The notes: generated by a model not told the origin, from the letters alone. Numbered from the stretch's first letter, positions 17,487-27,140 are shown. The stretch: 64,000 bases of DNA from an uncultured Prevotellaceae bacterium (GCA_949295905.1 CASFNA010000005.1:124001-188000), one strand, 5' to 3'. Made by a program: numbers and translations.

Positions 17487-20036
17487 ATGCAGAACAAGCT
17501 GAAAATGGCAGTGTTGGCCCTGTGCTATTCGCCTTTGGCTTTCGCGCAAAGCGATTCCATCGGGTTGAAGGGGGCCGTCATGAGCGAGTCGGCATTCACA
17601 TTCACGGAGGCACAGTTGGGGGAGGACGACGACATGTCGTCCAACGTTTCCATCGTCAACTCCAACTCGAACATCTATGCGAGCGAGGTCGGCTACCTCT
17701 TCTCGCCGATGCGCTTCCGTTACCGTGCATTCGACCAGAAGTACAACGACATCTACATCAACGGCACTCCAATCAACGACATGGAGTCGGGGCAGTTCAG
17801 ATATTCATGGGTCGGCGGACTCAACCAGCAGACGCGCAACATGGAGTCGGCGCTGCCTTTCGAGACAAACAACTTCTCCATGACAGGCATGGGCGGCTCA
17901 AACAACTACAACTTCCGCCCCGCGTCGATGCCCGTAGGCCACAGGTTCACTTTGAGCGGCGCCAACCGCAGCTACACCCTGCGCGGAATGTACACGTTCA
18001 ACTCCGGACTCAACAGCAAGGGATGGGCCTTCTCGGCCAATGTGACATACCGCTGGGCCAACGAGGGATACGTTGAGGGAACGTTCTACAACTCGCTCTC
18101 TTACTTCCTCGGCGTGCAAAAGGTGTTCGGGGACGGCAGCCACTCGCTCTCGCTCGTGACCTGGGGCAACCCCACCGAGCGCGCCTCGCAGGGTGCCGGC
18201 ACAGACGAGATGTACTGGCTGGCCAACGACCGCTACTACAATCCGTACTGGGGATACCAGAACGGCAAGAAGCGCAACTCGCGCGTGGTGCACGACTATT
18301 CGCCCACGGCCTTACTTACATGGGACTGGAACATAGACAACGACACCAAGCTGACCACGTCGCTGCTCGGGAAGTACACAATGTACGAGAGCACTAAGCT
18401 CAACTACAACAACGCGGATAACCCGCACCCCAACTACTGGAAGAACATGCCCAGCAGCTATTACGACGTTTGGGATGAGACGAATACGACTTACCGCACA
18501 CCGGCCGCGCTCGAAGATTGGCACCGTGCGTATGACTATTGGACCAGTTCGAAGGCGAACCGCCAGATAAACTGGGACCGCCTGTACTACGCCAACCAAA
18601 TGGTCGCAGCGCAAGGACTGGATGCCATGTACTACATCCAGGCCAAGCACAACGACGCCATTACCTTGACCTTCGCCTCTACGCTCAACAAGCAGCTCGG
18701 CAAGGACAAGCAGTGGAACCTCGGAATAGTGGCCGCCACCAACAAGGGCATGCACTACCAGACGATGGAAGACTTACTCGGAGCCAGCACATACCACAAC
18801 ATCAACACCTACGCGCTGGGCACCTACGACCGTAATTCGGACGAGATACAGTATGACCTCAACCACCGCGACAAGGTAATCGGCGTGGGCGACAGGTTCG
18901 GTTATGACTACAACCTGCTTGTAAACAACGCCAAACTGTGGTCAAGCTACACCGAGAACTTCGGCATCCTGCACTATACCATAGCCGCAAAGCTGGGTTA
19001 CACCTCGATGCAACGTGACGGAAAGATGCGCAACGGACTCGCCGCAAACAACTCTTACGGCAAGAGCAAGACTGCCGAATTCATTGACGGAGGCTTCAAG
19101 CTCAATACAAGCTTCAACCTCGGGGGCGGCAACACCCTCATGTTCGGCATCGGCTACGAGCAGCGTGCACCGCAGGCGCGCACCGCTTTCGCCTCGCCGG
19201 AAATAAACAACGACTTCGTTACCAACCTCAAGAACGAGCAGGTGTTCAGCACGGAGCTTGGATATCAGTTCGAGAACGCATGGCTGCACGCCAACCTTAA
19301 CGCCTATTACAGCCACCTTACCAATGTGACCGACTGGCAAAACTATTATTTCGACGACATCAACTCGTTCTCTTACGTGTCGCTTACGGGCATAAAGAAG
19401 GAGTATTATGGCTTGGAGGCCGGCCTCCGTTTCAAGGTTACGAGCGCGTTCGACATCAACCTGCTCGGTACAATCAGCGATGCCAAGATACGCAACAACT
19501 CGCATGTGCGCTACATGAACTCTACCAGCGCAGAGTACATTGACGAGATTGTATATAATAAAGGTATGCGCGATTCAGGTACGCCGCTCACCGCTGCCAG
19601 CCTCGGACTTAGCTACCACAGCGGCGGATGGTACATAGACCTCAACTGCAATTACTACGACCGCATCTTCCTTTCTTATTCGCCGAGCTACCGTTATAAG
19701 AGCACGCTTGACAGAAGGCAGGAAATATACGGCAATGTATTTGACAATGACGGCAACCTTAATCCTGCCGCTGTTGAGCAGGCAGAGGGACATGGCGGTT
19801 TCATGCTTGACGGTTCAATAGGCCGAAGCATATATTTGAAGCGCGGTATGCTCTCCATCAACCTGATGGTCACAAATATCCTGAACAACCAGAACCTCTG
19901 TACCGGTGGTTACGAACAGAGCAGAAGCGACTATACAAGTTCTGACAACCGCCGTGGATACAGCTTCTCGCGCAACCCTATGAAGTTCTACGCATACGGT
20001 ACTAACGGCATGTTGAACATCACTTACAGATTCTAA
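17487..20036 (+). CDS. TonB-dependent receptor-like outer-membrane protein
   Basis: An 849-residue outer-membrane beta-barrel with a signal peptide (MQNKLKMAVLALCYSPLAFA). Residues 21-150 resemble a plug domain (FRYRAFDQKYNDIYINGTPI, then MESALPFETNNFSMTG). The rest is alternating aromatic/polar barrel strands ending in LNITYRF with a C-terminal Phe, as needed for BAM insertion. It lacks the long carboxypeptidase-like N-terminal extension of SusC proteins and no SusD partner is adjacent. Instead a DUF5689 lipoprotein and a choice-of-anchor-J lipoprotein follow closely in an operon. The substrate is unknown; see the finding on possible nucleic-acid capture. Confidence 0.8.
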   Translation: MQNKLKMAVLALCYSPLAFAQSDSIGLKGAVMSESAFTFTEAQLGEDDDMSSNVSIVNSNSNIYASEVGYLFSPMRFRYRAFDQKYNDIYINGTPINDMESGQFRYSWVGGLNQQTRNMESALPFETNNFSMTGMGGSNNYNFRPASMPVGHRFTLSGANRSYTLRGMYTFNSGLNSKGWAFSANVTYRWANEGYVEGTFYNSLSYFLGVQKVFGDGSHSLSLVTWGNPTERASQGAGTDEMYWLANDRYYNPYWGYQNGKKRNSRVVHDYSPTALLTWDWNIDNDTKLTTSLLGKYTMYESTKLNYNNADNPHPNYWKNMPSSYYDVWDETNTTYRTPAALEDWHRAYDYWTSSKANRQINWDRLYYANQMVAAQGLDAMYYIQAKHNDAITLTFASTLNKQLGKDKQWNLGIVAATNKGMHYQTMEDLLGASTYHNINTYALGTYDRNSDEIQYDLNHRDKVIGVGDRFGYDYNLLVNNAKLWSSYTENFGILHYTIAAKLGYTSMQRDGKMRNGLAANNSYGKSKTAEFIDGGFKLNTSFNLGGGNTLMFGIGYEQRAPQARTAFASPEINNDFVTNLKNEQVFSTELGYQFENAWLHANLNAYYSHLTNVTDWQNYYFDDINSFSYVSLTGIKKEYYGLEAGLRFKVTSAFDINLLGTISDAKIRNNSHVRYMNSTSAEYIDEIVYNKGMRDSGTPLTAASLGLSYHSGGWYIDLNCNYYDRIFLSYSPSYRYKSTLDRRQEIYGNVFDNDGNLNPAAVEQAEGHGGFMLDGSIGRSIYLKRGMLSINLMVTNILNNQNLCTGGYEQSRSDYTSSDNRRGYSFSRNPMKFYAYGTNGMLNITYRF

Positions 20037-20048
20037 ACACAATAGAAG

Positions 20049-20903
20049 ATGAAGACATTAAAGTATATAAGACTCGCAATGACGGCTCTTGTCATAGGTA
20101 TGGCTGTAACGTCGTGCATGGACGATGACTGGGACAACCCCACTGGAGACATCCCTCCATATGGAAATAACAACTTGCAGGAAACCAACGTGGTGACAAT
20201 AGCAGAATTAAAGCAGATGTATGCTGGCGCATTGAAAAGCTCGAACGATACCGCACGTATCAATGAAGACATACAGATAAAGGTACGTGTGACGGGAAAC
20301 GATGTAGGCGGAAACATCTATAATTACATTTCTGTGTATGACGGCACTAGCGGACTCATCATTGCCATAGGGCAAGGCGGCCTTTGGGGATTCCTGCCTG
20401 TGGGCCAGGAAATCCTCGTAAGCCTGAAAGACTTGTATATAGGTACTTACAATTACCAGCCGCAGATAGGCACTCCTTATACCGACAAGCAAGGGCGTAC
20501 GTCGCCAAGCCGCATGAACCGTACTCTGTGGCAGGAGCATTTCAAGCTGCTTGGAGAACATGACGAGGCCTCGGTGACTCCTGTTGAGATTAACACTGGC
20601 AAGTTGAATGACACGGATTACTTGATGGAATACTGCGGCAGGCTCATTACTGTAAAGGGTGTCACGCTTACGGAAGCTGACGGCGAAGCTACATTCGCCC
20701 CTGAAGACGCAGTGCTTGGCAACGGTGTGAGCCGTGAAATCAACGGCAATGAGAATTTTGTATTGCGTACAAGCACGTATGCTGACTTTGCGGCGACGGT
20801 AATGCCGCAAGGAAAGGTTGACATTACAGGCGTTTTGACACGCTACGGCTCATACTGGCAGCTGGTAATGCGTACGGCGGACGACATCAAGACTGCTGAA
20901 TAA
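20049..20903 (+). CDS. DUF5689 lipoprotein with OB-fold-like core
   Basis: A 284-residue lipoprotein with lipobox VTSC followed by MDDDWD, an acidic run that in Bacteroidetes favours export to the cell surface. The body matches DUF5689: a short helix (VVTIAELKQMYAG), then a strand-rich module IQIKVRVTGND, IYNYISVYDGTSGLIIAI and PVGQEILVSLKDLYIG that looks like an OB-fold, and a second similar module at about 190-284 (GRLITVKGVTLTEADGEATF). OB-folds often bind nucleic acid or oligosaccharide; which applies here is not shown. It starts 12 bases after the TonB receptor gene and is surely cotranscribed. Confidence 0.8.
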   Translation: MKTLKYIRLAMTALVIGMAVTSCMDDDWDNPTGDIPPYGNNNLQETNVVTIAELKQMYAGALKSSNDTARINEDIQIKVRVTGNDVGGNIYNYISVYDGTSGLIIAIGQGGLWGFLPVGQEILVSLKDLYIGTYNYQPQIGTPYTDKQGRTSPSRMNRTLWQEHFKLLGEHDEASVTPVEINTGKLNDTDYLMEYCGRLITVKGVTLTEADGEATFAPEDAVLGNGVSREINGNENFVLRTSTYADFAATVMPQGKVDITGVLTRYGSYWQLVMRTADDIKTAE

Positions 20904-20940
20904 CAATTTAATCCAACATAACAAAAGAAAACTCATTATT

Positions 20941-22542
20941 ATGAAAAAGATATTATATTCAGTGTTCGCCCTCGCTGTTGCGGCGTTCACATTTACCGGT
21001 TGTGAGGATGTACCTGCTCCGTATGACACACCGCAGGGCGGCCAAGGCGGGCAGGATTTGCCCGAAGGTGTTTATCTCGACCAGAACTTTACAAGCTCGT
21101 TGGGCGATTTCAGTTCTGTGTCTGAAAGCGGAACGCTTGAATGGTATAACGACTTCAAGAGCGCCATGTGCACCGGTTACCAGGACTTTGACGGTGACGG
21201 AAAGAAGGAAAACCAGGCAGGTGTCACATGGCTGGTAAGTAAGGAAATCGACCTTACTGAAGCGGAGAAGGCTTATGTTACAATCAACCATGCGATAAAT
21301 TATGAGCGCGGCGACATCAACGAGAATAATGCTGTGCTTATAAGCAAGGACTTTACGGGCGACGTTACCACTGCGACATGGAAACAGCTTGTGTATAATA
21401 CGGACGGGTTGAACTCAAGTTTTGATTTTGTCGAGGCGAGCATGAACATCCCTGCGGATTATGTTGGAGGCAAAATAGTAATCGCATTGCGCCACACTTG
21501 TACTTCCAGCCAGTCTTCCACATGGGAGGTAAAGAGCCTTATGGTACAGGAAGGCGAGGTTGAAGAGACTCCCGACACGCCTGATGTGCCGGAAGACGGC
21601 GTTTACATCGACGAGACTTTCGCCAACGATTTCGGCGTTTTCTCTGTGAATACGGTAAAAGGCACACCGTGGATTATCGACTTCAGCACGGCAAAAGCAA
21701 GCGGTTACGACAACGCAAGCGGAACAACCACTCCGTCAGAGAGCTACCTTGTCTCGACACCTATCGACCTGAGCGCATCAGAAGGGGCTACAATCTCATT
21801 TGAATACATACTCCGCTATGTTACGAATTACGGCGAACCCGTAGCCGGAGTGAACAACAAAGTGCTCGTTACCGACAACTACACTGGTGACCCGGCGACA
21901 ACGACGTGGACCGATATAACGGGCACTCTGACCGAAGGACGCGACTGGACAACTTTTGAAAAATACTCTGCCGCAATGCCGACCGAGCTCATCGGCAAGA
22001 GCAACGTCGTAATCGCGCTTTATTACTCATGCGAAGACAAGTCTGGCACATGGGAGGTAAAGAACCTGACAGTGAAAGAAGGTGACGGCGAAAGCGGCGG
22101 CGACCAGCCCGGCGGCGGAGATATAAGCGGCAACAGCATCACCGTAGACGTAAGCACACTGGGCCTTTCAAACGGTGAAGCATTGGAAACGCTGACACTT
22201 GCTGACGGCACTACGCTGACATTCGACGGTGGAGGCAACACAAACACACCGAAGTATTACAATACCGGCACGAATATCCGTATGTATCCTAAAAACTCAA
22301 TGACAATAAACTCTAAACAGACAATTGTCGGGGTTGAAATGAAATGTGATGAATATAGCGGTACGATATACAATGCTTCGGGCGACATCTCAACCACATC
22401 AGGAACTGTAAGCACCAACGGCAATATGCTTACAGTAACAGGAGCATCAGCCAATGAGTTGACACTTACCAATACGAGCACGACAACAGGTGCAGCATCA
22501 CAACTCCGTTTCATATCATTGACCGTATATTACGCCGAATAA
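20941..22542 (+). CDS. Choice-of-anchor-J-like surface lipoprotein
   Basis: A 533-residue lipoprotein (lipobox FTGC followed by EDVPAP). It holds two similar jelly-roll modules, about residues 40-200 and 215-375, each starting with an x-D-x-x-F motif (VYLDQNFTSSLGDFSSV and VYIDETFANDFGVFSV) and ending TWEVK(S/N)L. A Gly/Asp linker (GESGGDQPGGGDISG) and a C-terminal beta domain (about 395-533) follow. The modules resemble the choice-of-anchor-J domains of Bacteroidetes surface proteins, which are thought to bind carbohydrate or other polymers. It is the third gene of the TonB receptor operon. No catalytic residues are visible. Confidence 0.75.
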   Translation: MKKILYSVFALAVAAFTFTGCEDVPAPYDTPQGGQGGQDLPEGVYLDQNFTSSLGDFSSVSESGTLEWYNDFKSAMCTGYQDFDGDGKKENQAGVTWLVSKEIDLTEAEKAYVTINHAINYERGDINENNAVLISKDFTGDVTTATWKQLVYNTDGLNSSFDFVEASMNIPADYVGGKIVIALRHTCTSSQSSTWEVKSLMVQEGEVEETPDTPDVPEDGVYIDETFANDFGVFSVNTVKGTPWIIDFSTAKASGYDNASGTTTPSESYLVSTPIDLSASEGATISFEYILRYVTNYGEPVAGVNNKVLVTDNYTGDPATTTWTDITGTLTEGRDWTTFEKYSAAMPTELIGKSNVVIALYYSCEDKSGTWEVKNLTVKEGDGESGGDQPGGGDISGNSITVDVSTLGLSNGEALETLTLADGTTLTFDGGGNTNTPKYYNTGTNIRMYPKNSMTINSKQTIVGVEMKCDEYSGTIYNASGDISTTSGTVSTNGNMLTVTGASANELTLTNTSTTTGAASQLRFISLTVYYAE

Positions 22543-22589
22543 TAAAGAACAGTTGAATATCAACTGATAACCAGCTGACAATCAGCGGT

Positions 22590-22660
22590 TTCCCAAAAGG
22601 CCACCTTTCGCATCGCGAAAGGTGGCCTTTTAGCGTGTAAAAGACGGCCTTTTGCATCGC
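22590..22660. repeat. 22-base palindrome cluster R5
   Basis: Units CCAAAAGGCCACCTTTCGC, GCGAAAGGTGGCCTTTTAG and GTAAAAGACGGCCTTTTGC lie after the TonB operon. About 65 bases, including the upstream flank GACAATCAGCGG, are nearly identical to cluster R9 at 39.5 kb, so the copied unit is longer than the hairpins. Confidence 0.85.
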
Positions 22661-22960
22661 AATTCACGGCATATTGCAAAACTGAAGGTTGACGCGTGCG
22701 CGGACATTGTTTATCAACAGACATTCGGATAGACTACATAATGAAGGCCGACACGCAGTTGACAGGGTTGGACGCATGAGTGACGGGATAGGTAATCGAC
22801 ATTGAGCACAACCCGTTCAAGAGGCTTGTCGTAGCGATAAAAGACGAACTTGGTCGCATTTTTCGGACAAATCAAGTATTTCCAAGCTGTATAGAACCGT
22901 CAAAAATACAGAAGACAGGAAACATATAACGTTCAAATAAGAAGATAAAAACATACAAAT
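22661..22960. other. Intergenic stretch with a possible coding relic
   Basis: No intact gene is seen. On the plus strand, about 22790-22891 holds an open segment of 34 codons (reading IEHNPFKRLVVAIKDELGR in part) that is bounded by stops and lacks a start. It could be the remnant of a decayed gene. I do not recognise the family. Confidence 0.25.
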
Positions 22961-22963
22961 AAA

Positions 22964-22995
22964 TTTTGAAGTTAGGCAAAAAAGCCTTAACTTTG
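22964..22995 (+). promoter_or_regulatory. Promoter of rpmE2
   Basis: TTTTG (22964-22968) and TAACTTTG (22988-22995) are 19 bases apart. The leader of about 50 bases precedes the L31 start. Confidence 0.7.
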
Positions 22996-23053
22996 CAGCC
23001 CGAAAGTGTCATTATAAGGACAGAACAGATTAACATTCAATTATAATAACGAA

Positions 23054-23305
23054 ATGAAGAAAGGTATCCATCCCGAAAACTATCGCCCCGTCGTATTCAA
23101 GGATATGTCCAACGGCGATATGTTCCTTACACGTTCCACATGCAAGACAACGGAGACAGTGGAATTTGAAGGTGAAACTTACCCAGTGGTAAAAGTCGAA
23201 ATCTCAAGCACTTCGCATCCGTTCTACACGGGCAAGAGCAAGCTCGTCGACACGGCAGGCCGCGTAGACAAGTTCATGAGCCGCTACGGTAAGGCGCGCA
23301 AATAA
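23054..23305 (+). CDS. rpmE2: 50S ribosomal protein L31 type B
   Basis: An 83-residue ribosomal protein of the large subunit. [36 protein letters not shown] and [12 protein letters not shown] are diagnostic for the long, zinc-independent type B L31. It has a single Cys, whereas type A carries a CxxC zinc site, so it needs no zinc. It is monocistronic, with its own promoter and a strong hairpin behind it. Confidence 0.97.
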   Translation: MKKGIHPENYRPVVFKDMSNGDMFLTRSTCKTTETVEFEGETYPVVKVEISSTSHPFYTGKSKLVDTAGRVDKFMSRYGKARK

Positions 23306-23335
23306 TATATTTACATATATTCTGAATGCAATAGG

Positions 23336-23380
23336 AAATGCGTTTTGGCGTAGTCGCATATGCGCCAAAGCGCATTTTTT
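23336..23380 (+). terminator. rpmE2 terminator
   Basis: A 15-bp stem (AAATGCGTTTTGGCG with CGCCAAAGCGCATTT, one G-U pair) with a 12-base loop and a T run lies 30 bases after the L31 stop. Confidence 0.85.
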
Positions 23381-23420
23381 ATGCCGTAAGGCATACAGTT
23401 ACAATGAAAAGCATTACCGC

Positions 23421-24338
23421 ATGAGCAAGTTTTATTATGTTCTCGCATTGTTTGCCGCCGCCTTCTCGTTCGCATCTTGTGGCGGCGACGACGGAGACGG
23501 GCCGCATGAGGGAGGACGAAACGCCAACAAGAATATTGTGACAGGCGAGCCGGCAGTGGCCAGACTGGAGTTCCCACGCCTGAAGGAGGGCAACAACAAG
23601 GTTATTGTTTACCGGGTGGGCGACAACAGCATATATGATAAAGGCCACGTAAACTTCGCCGTAGAGTGGGACTGCGACAAGAAGTCTCAACGCTGGTCGT
23701 GCTACCAGATGCACAAAGGGTACGACGGAAGCTACGACAGAGTGACCAATAATAAGTATTACAACGACACGCAGAATCTGTCGCCGGGTGATTACTGGAG
23801 CCAGGACTATTACGATTATCCGTATCAGCACGGGCACATCTGCCCCAATGCGGACAGGAAGTATTCGTACAGGGCTAACTACCAGACGTTCTACCTGACC
23901 AACATGCAGCCGCAATACAAGAAGTTCAACGGCTACAAGAACGACGGTAACGACCAAGGCGAGGGCCTTTGGGTAAGGATGGAGAACTGGTTGCGCAAGA
24001 TAACTCCTTCCAACAATACCGATACATTATACGTTTGCAAGGGCGGAACGATTGACAAGGACGAGTATGTAATAGAGAAATTGCATGGCAAGCTGATAGT
24101 TCCGAGATACTTTTTTGTGGCCTTGCTGATGAAGAACAGCATGGGATACAGGGCCATAGGCTTGTGTTTCGAGCAGAGGGAGGATGAGTGGCGCGACGAC
24201 GAACCATTGTCGAATTTTGCCATGACGGTGGACGAGCTGGAGGAGTTTACGGGCATAGACTTCTTCTGCAACTTGCCTGACGACATCGAAAACGACCGTG
24301 AACGCACCATGTCGCTTAAGGCCTGGAGCCTTGACTGA
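23421..24338 (+). CDS. Secreted DNA/RNA non-specific endonuclease (NUC1 family) lipoprotein
   Basis: A 305-residue lipoprotein (lipobox FASC followed by GGDDGDGP, an acidic surface-export-like run). The beta-beta-alpha-metal nuclease core is visible: YPYQHGHICPNADRKYS near residues 135-150 holds the catalytic His in the place of the family DRGH motif, followed by FYLTNMQPQYKKFN, whose Asn binds the metal. A C-terminal region (VALLMKNSMGYRAIGLCF) completes the fold. It would degrade extracellular DNA and RNA at the cell surface. The first half of DRGH is replaced by QHGH, a tolerated variation in exported Bacteroidetes members. No promoter is visible, so read-through past the rpmE2 hairpin is possible. 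Confidence 0.85.
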   Translation: MSKFYYVLALFAAAFSFASCGGDDGDGPHEGGRNANKNIVTGEPAVARLEFPRLKEGNNKVIVYRVGDNSIYDKGHVNFAVEWDCDKKSQRWSCYQMHKGYDGSYDRVTNNKYYNDTQNLSPGDYWSQDYYDYPYQHGHICPNADRKYSYRANYQTFYLTNMQPQYKKFNGYKNDGNDQGEGLWVRMENWLRKITPSNNTDTLYVCKGGTIDKDEYVIEKLHGKLIVPRYFFVALLMKNSMGYRAIGLCFEQREDEWRDDEPLSNFAMTVDELEEFTGIDFFCNLPDDIENDRERTMSLKAWSLD

Positions 24339-24369
24339 CGGTTATTTGATAATTAACTATCCTGAATGG

Positions 24370-25734
24370 CTAAATTATTTTCGGAACTTTGTCTATGTTG
24401 GCTTTGATGGCCTCGTCTGATATGGTGTAGTCAATCAGGTCGCCGTTCAGGTATTGCTCGTAGGCTGTCATGTCGATTAGTCCGTGGCCGCTAAGGTTGA
24501 ACAGTATTACCTTCTGTTGGCCGCTTTCCTTGCACTTTTCCGCTTCCCTTATTGTGGCCGCTATGGCGTGGCAGCTTTCCGGGGCAGGCACAATGCCCTC
24601 TGTGCGGGCGAAGAGCAGGCCTGCGTCGAACGATTCAGACTGTGGTATGTCCACGCCGCGCATGAGTCCGTCCTTAAGCAGTTGGGACACTATTACGCCA
24701 GCTCCGTGGTAACGCAGTCCGCCTGCGTGTATGTTGGCTGGCTTGAAGCCATGGCCGAGTGTGAACATCGGGAGCAGTGGAGTGTAGCCTGCCTCGTCGC
24801 CGAAGTCGTACTCGAATACGCCGCGCGTAAGCTTGGGGCAGCTTGCCGGTTCGGCGGCAATGTACTCTGTCTTGGCTCCGTCCTTAATGTTATGCCGCAT
24901 GAACGGGAATGTTATGCCTCCGAAATTGGAGCCTCCGCCGAAACATGCTATGACCGTATCGGGATATTCGCCTGCCATTTCCATTTGTTTTTCAGCTTCA
25001 AGACCTATTACCGTCTGGTGCAGTGCCACGTGGTTGAGCACCGACCCGAGCGTGTATTTGCAGTGTGGTGTGGTGGTTGCCAGTTCGATGGCTTCCGATA
25101 TGGCCGTGCCGAGCGAGCCTTGGTGCATGGGGTCGCGTGTTATTATGTCCTTGCCTGCGCGTGTGGACATCGACGGCGAGCCTGTAACTTCCGCACCGAA
25201 GGTGCGCATCAGTATGCTGCGGTATGGCTTCTGCCGCAGGCTTATCTTCACTTGGTAGACGGCTGCTTCAAGCCCGAACACGCGCGCGGCGTAGCTCAAC
25301 GCCGCTCCCCACTGGCCCGCGCCGGTCTCGGTGGTCACGTTGGTCGTGCCCTCCTGCCTGCAGTAGTAGCATTGGGCGAGTGCGGAGTTGATTTTATGGC
25401 TGCCCAGCGGATTGGTGCTTTCGTTCTTGAAGTAGATGTGCGCAGGCGTGTCGAGCGCCTTCTCGAGGGCATATGCGCGCACAAGGGGCGTAGGACGGTA
25501 ATATTTGTACATGTCGGCCACCTCGTCGGGTATGTCTATCCATGCGTGTGTCTGGTCGAACTCCTGCCGGCAACACTCTTCGCTGAATATGTGGAAAAGG
25601 TCTTCCGCCTTCAGCGGTTTGTGCGTTGCCGGGTTGAGCGGAGGCAATGGCTTGTTCGCCATGTCGGCCTGTATGTTGTACCATTGCATCGGCATCTCGC
25701 TTTCTGGTAGTATGAATTTCTTTTGTTTGCTCAT
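24370..25734 (-). CDS. trpB: Tryptophan synthase beta-like protein TrpB2
   Basis: A 454-residue PLP enzyme of the TrpB2 branch, which makes tryptophan from indole and serine. PLP Lys114 lies in NPLGSHKINSA, the active-site TETGAGQWG segment follows, and the phosphate-binding loop CFGGGSNFGG is intact near 275. TrpB2 proteins are about 50 residues longer than TrpB1 and often act without TrpA. No trpA or other trp gene is adjacent, fitting an indole-salvage role. The start at 25734 follows a well-spaced promoter with a leader of about 40 bases. Confidence 0.93.
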   Translation of the reverse strand: MSKQKKFILPESEMPMQWYNIQADMANKPLPPLNPATHKPLKAEDLFHIFSEECCRQEFDQTHAWIDIPDEVADMYKYYRPTPLVRAYALEKALDTPAHIYFKNESTNPLGSHKINSALAQCYYCRQEGTTNVTTETGAGQWGAALSYAARVFGLEAAVYQVKISLRQKPYRSILMRTFGAEVTGSPSMSTRAGKDIITRDPMHQGSLGTAISEAIELATTTPHCKYTLGSVLNHVALHQTVIGLEAEKQMEMAGEYPDTVIACFGGGSNFGGITFPFMRHNIKDGAKTEYIAAEPASCPKLTRGVFEYDFGDEAGYTPLLPMFTLGHGFKPANIHAGGLRYHGAGVIVSQLLKDGLMRGVDIPQSESFDAGLLFARTEGIVPAPESCHAIAATIREAEKCKESGQQKVILFNLSGHGLIDMTAYEQYLNGDLIDYTISDEAIKANIDKVPKII

Positions 25735-25782
25735 CTTGTCATGCTTGTTTGTCGGTTTGTTGCATTTAATTGATAATAAGTG

Positions 25783-25813
25783 CAAATTTAATATATTTAT
25801 ACTAATAAAACAA
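25783..25813 (-). promoter_or_regulatory. Promoter of trpB2
   Basis: On the minus strand, TTG (25813-25811) and TAAATTTG (25790-25783) are 20 bases apart. Confidence 0.7.
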
Positions 25814-25918
25814 AATATTATCAACATTTTCCTTGAAAATATTTACATTCTGCAATTTCTTCGGTTTCCTGTGGCATGGAAAATAAGCTCTTGCGTAAGA
25901 TGTTGGTTTCCTGCATAT

Positions 25919-26006
25919 TGTAAAAGACGGCCTTTGGGTTTGCAAAAGACCGTCTTTTACATTACGAAAGGCCGTCTTTCAGAAGCTAAAAGACGGCCTT
26001 TCGCAA
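25919..26006. repeat. 22-base palindrome cluster R6
   Basis: Four units (cores AAAGACGGCCTTT, AAAGACCGTCTTT, AAAGGCCGTCTTT, AAAGACGGCCTTT) at 21-23 base spacing lie between trpB2 and the end of the phosphonate operon. Confidence 0.85.
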
Positions 26007-26043
26007 AGCAGGTGAAAAGCGCCTGCGTGTCAAATCATTATCA

Positions 26044-27126
26044 TTACAATTCTTTTATGGCTTCGACCAGTCGGCGGAAGTCGTCGGGATGCACGTCGCC
26101 AATGTTGCCGATGCGGAACGTGTCGGCCTGCGATATTTTGCCGGGATAGATTACAAAGCCCTTCGCCTTCAGCGACTGGTAGAACGACTGGAAGTCGAAC
26201 GCGGCGGAAGGATAATGGAACGACGTGATTACGGGCGACTGCCACTCGTCCGCAAGGAGCGTCTTGTAGCCCAAGGAGCGCATCCCTTCTACAAGCACGC
26301 GGTGGTTTTCGCAGTAACGGGCGTGGCGTGCGGCCACTCCGCCCTCCTCCTTCAGCTCAGTAAGAGCCTGCATGAAGGCGCGCACAACGTGGGTAGGCGA
26401 GGTGAAACGCCACTTGCCGTGTCCCTTCTCCATAGTCTCCCACTGGTCGTAAATGTCGAGAGACAGCGAGTGTGCAACGCCCTTGCACCGCTCAAGCAGC
26501 GAGCGGCGGGCTATTATGAAGCCGAAGCCGGGCACGCCTTGGATGCACTTGTTGGCCGAGCTGACGAGGAAGTCTATGCCCAGCTGCGCCATGTCGATGG
26601 GCACTCCGCCGAAGCTGCTCATCGCGTCAACGATGAGCGTCTTGCCGTGACGCTTCACTACGGCGGCTATTTCTTCAAGCGGATTGAGCACGCCGGTGGT
26701 TGTCTCGCAGTGTACTACCGACACATGGGTCACCTCGCTGTGCTCCGTCAGGTAAGCGTCGATGGCCGCCGGGTCAACCGCCTGCGTCTCGTCAAACTTC
26801 ATTACGTGGCAGTTCAGCCCGTAATACTCGGCGATTACGCCCATTCGTTTGCCGTAAGCGCCGTTTGCAGCTACGAGCAGATGGTCCTCCGGGCGCACCG
26901 TGCTGCCCAGCGTCGCCTCGACGCAGAACGTGCCGCTGCCCTGCATCAGCACCGCCGTATATTCCTCGGGGCGGCTCGACGCGATGCCGACAAGCTCCTT
27001 GCGGATAACCTCCACAACGCCTTCGTTATAGTCTTTATCCCATGTGCACCAGTCGCTCATCATGGCACTCTTCACACTCTCTGTGGTCGTCAACGGACCG
27101 GGGGTAAGCAATAAATATGGTCTCAT
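26044..27126 (-). CDS. phnW: 2-aminoethylphosphonate:pyruvate aminotransferase
   Basis: A 360-residue PLP aminotransferase that converts 2-aminoethylphosphonate plus pyruvate to phosphonoacetaldehyde plus alanine. It begins [19 protein letters not shown], as PhnW proteins do. [13 protein letters not shown] and VDAMSSFGG are family segments, and the PLP Lys193 is in [13 protein letters not shown] longer frame reaching 27186 translates the upstream palindrome, so the start is set at 27126. It is the last gene of the phosphonate operon, after phnX and the transporter, which act on the same pathway. Confidence 0.95.
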   Translation of the reverse strand: MRPYLLLTPGPLTTTESVKSAMMSDWCTWDKDYNEGVVEVIRKELVGIASSRPEEYTAVLMQGSGTFCVEATLGSTVRPEDHLLVAANGAYGKRMGVIAEYYGLNCHVMKFDETQAVDPAAIDAYLTEHSEVTHVSVVHCETTTGVLNPLEEIAAVVKRHGKTLIVDAMSSFGGVPIDMAQLGIDFLVSSANKCIQGVPGFGFIIARRSLLERCKGVAHSLSLDIYDQWETMEKGHGKWRFTSPTHVVRAFMQALTELKEEGGVAARHARYCENHRVLVEGMRSLGYKTLLADEWQSPVITSFHYPSAAFDFQSFYQSLKAKGFVIYPGKISQADTFRIGNIGDVHPDDFRRLVEAIKEL

Positions 27127-27140
27127 AAGTTTAAGAATTA

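Noticed and set aside
24484-25710. Plus-strand frame of about 400 codons opposite trpB2
   Set aside because: It is an antisense shadow of a clear enzyme gene, with composition dictated by the opposite strand and no recognisable motif or promoter.
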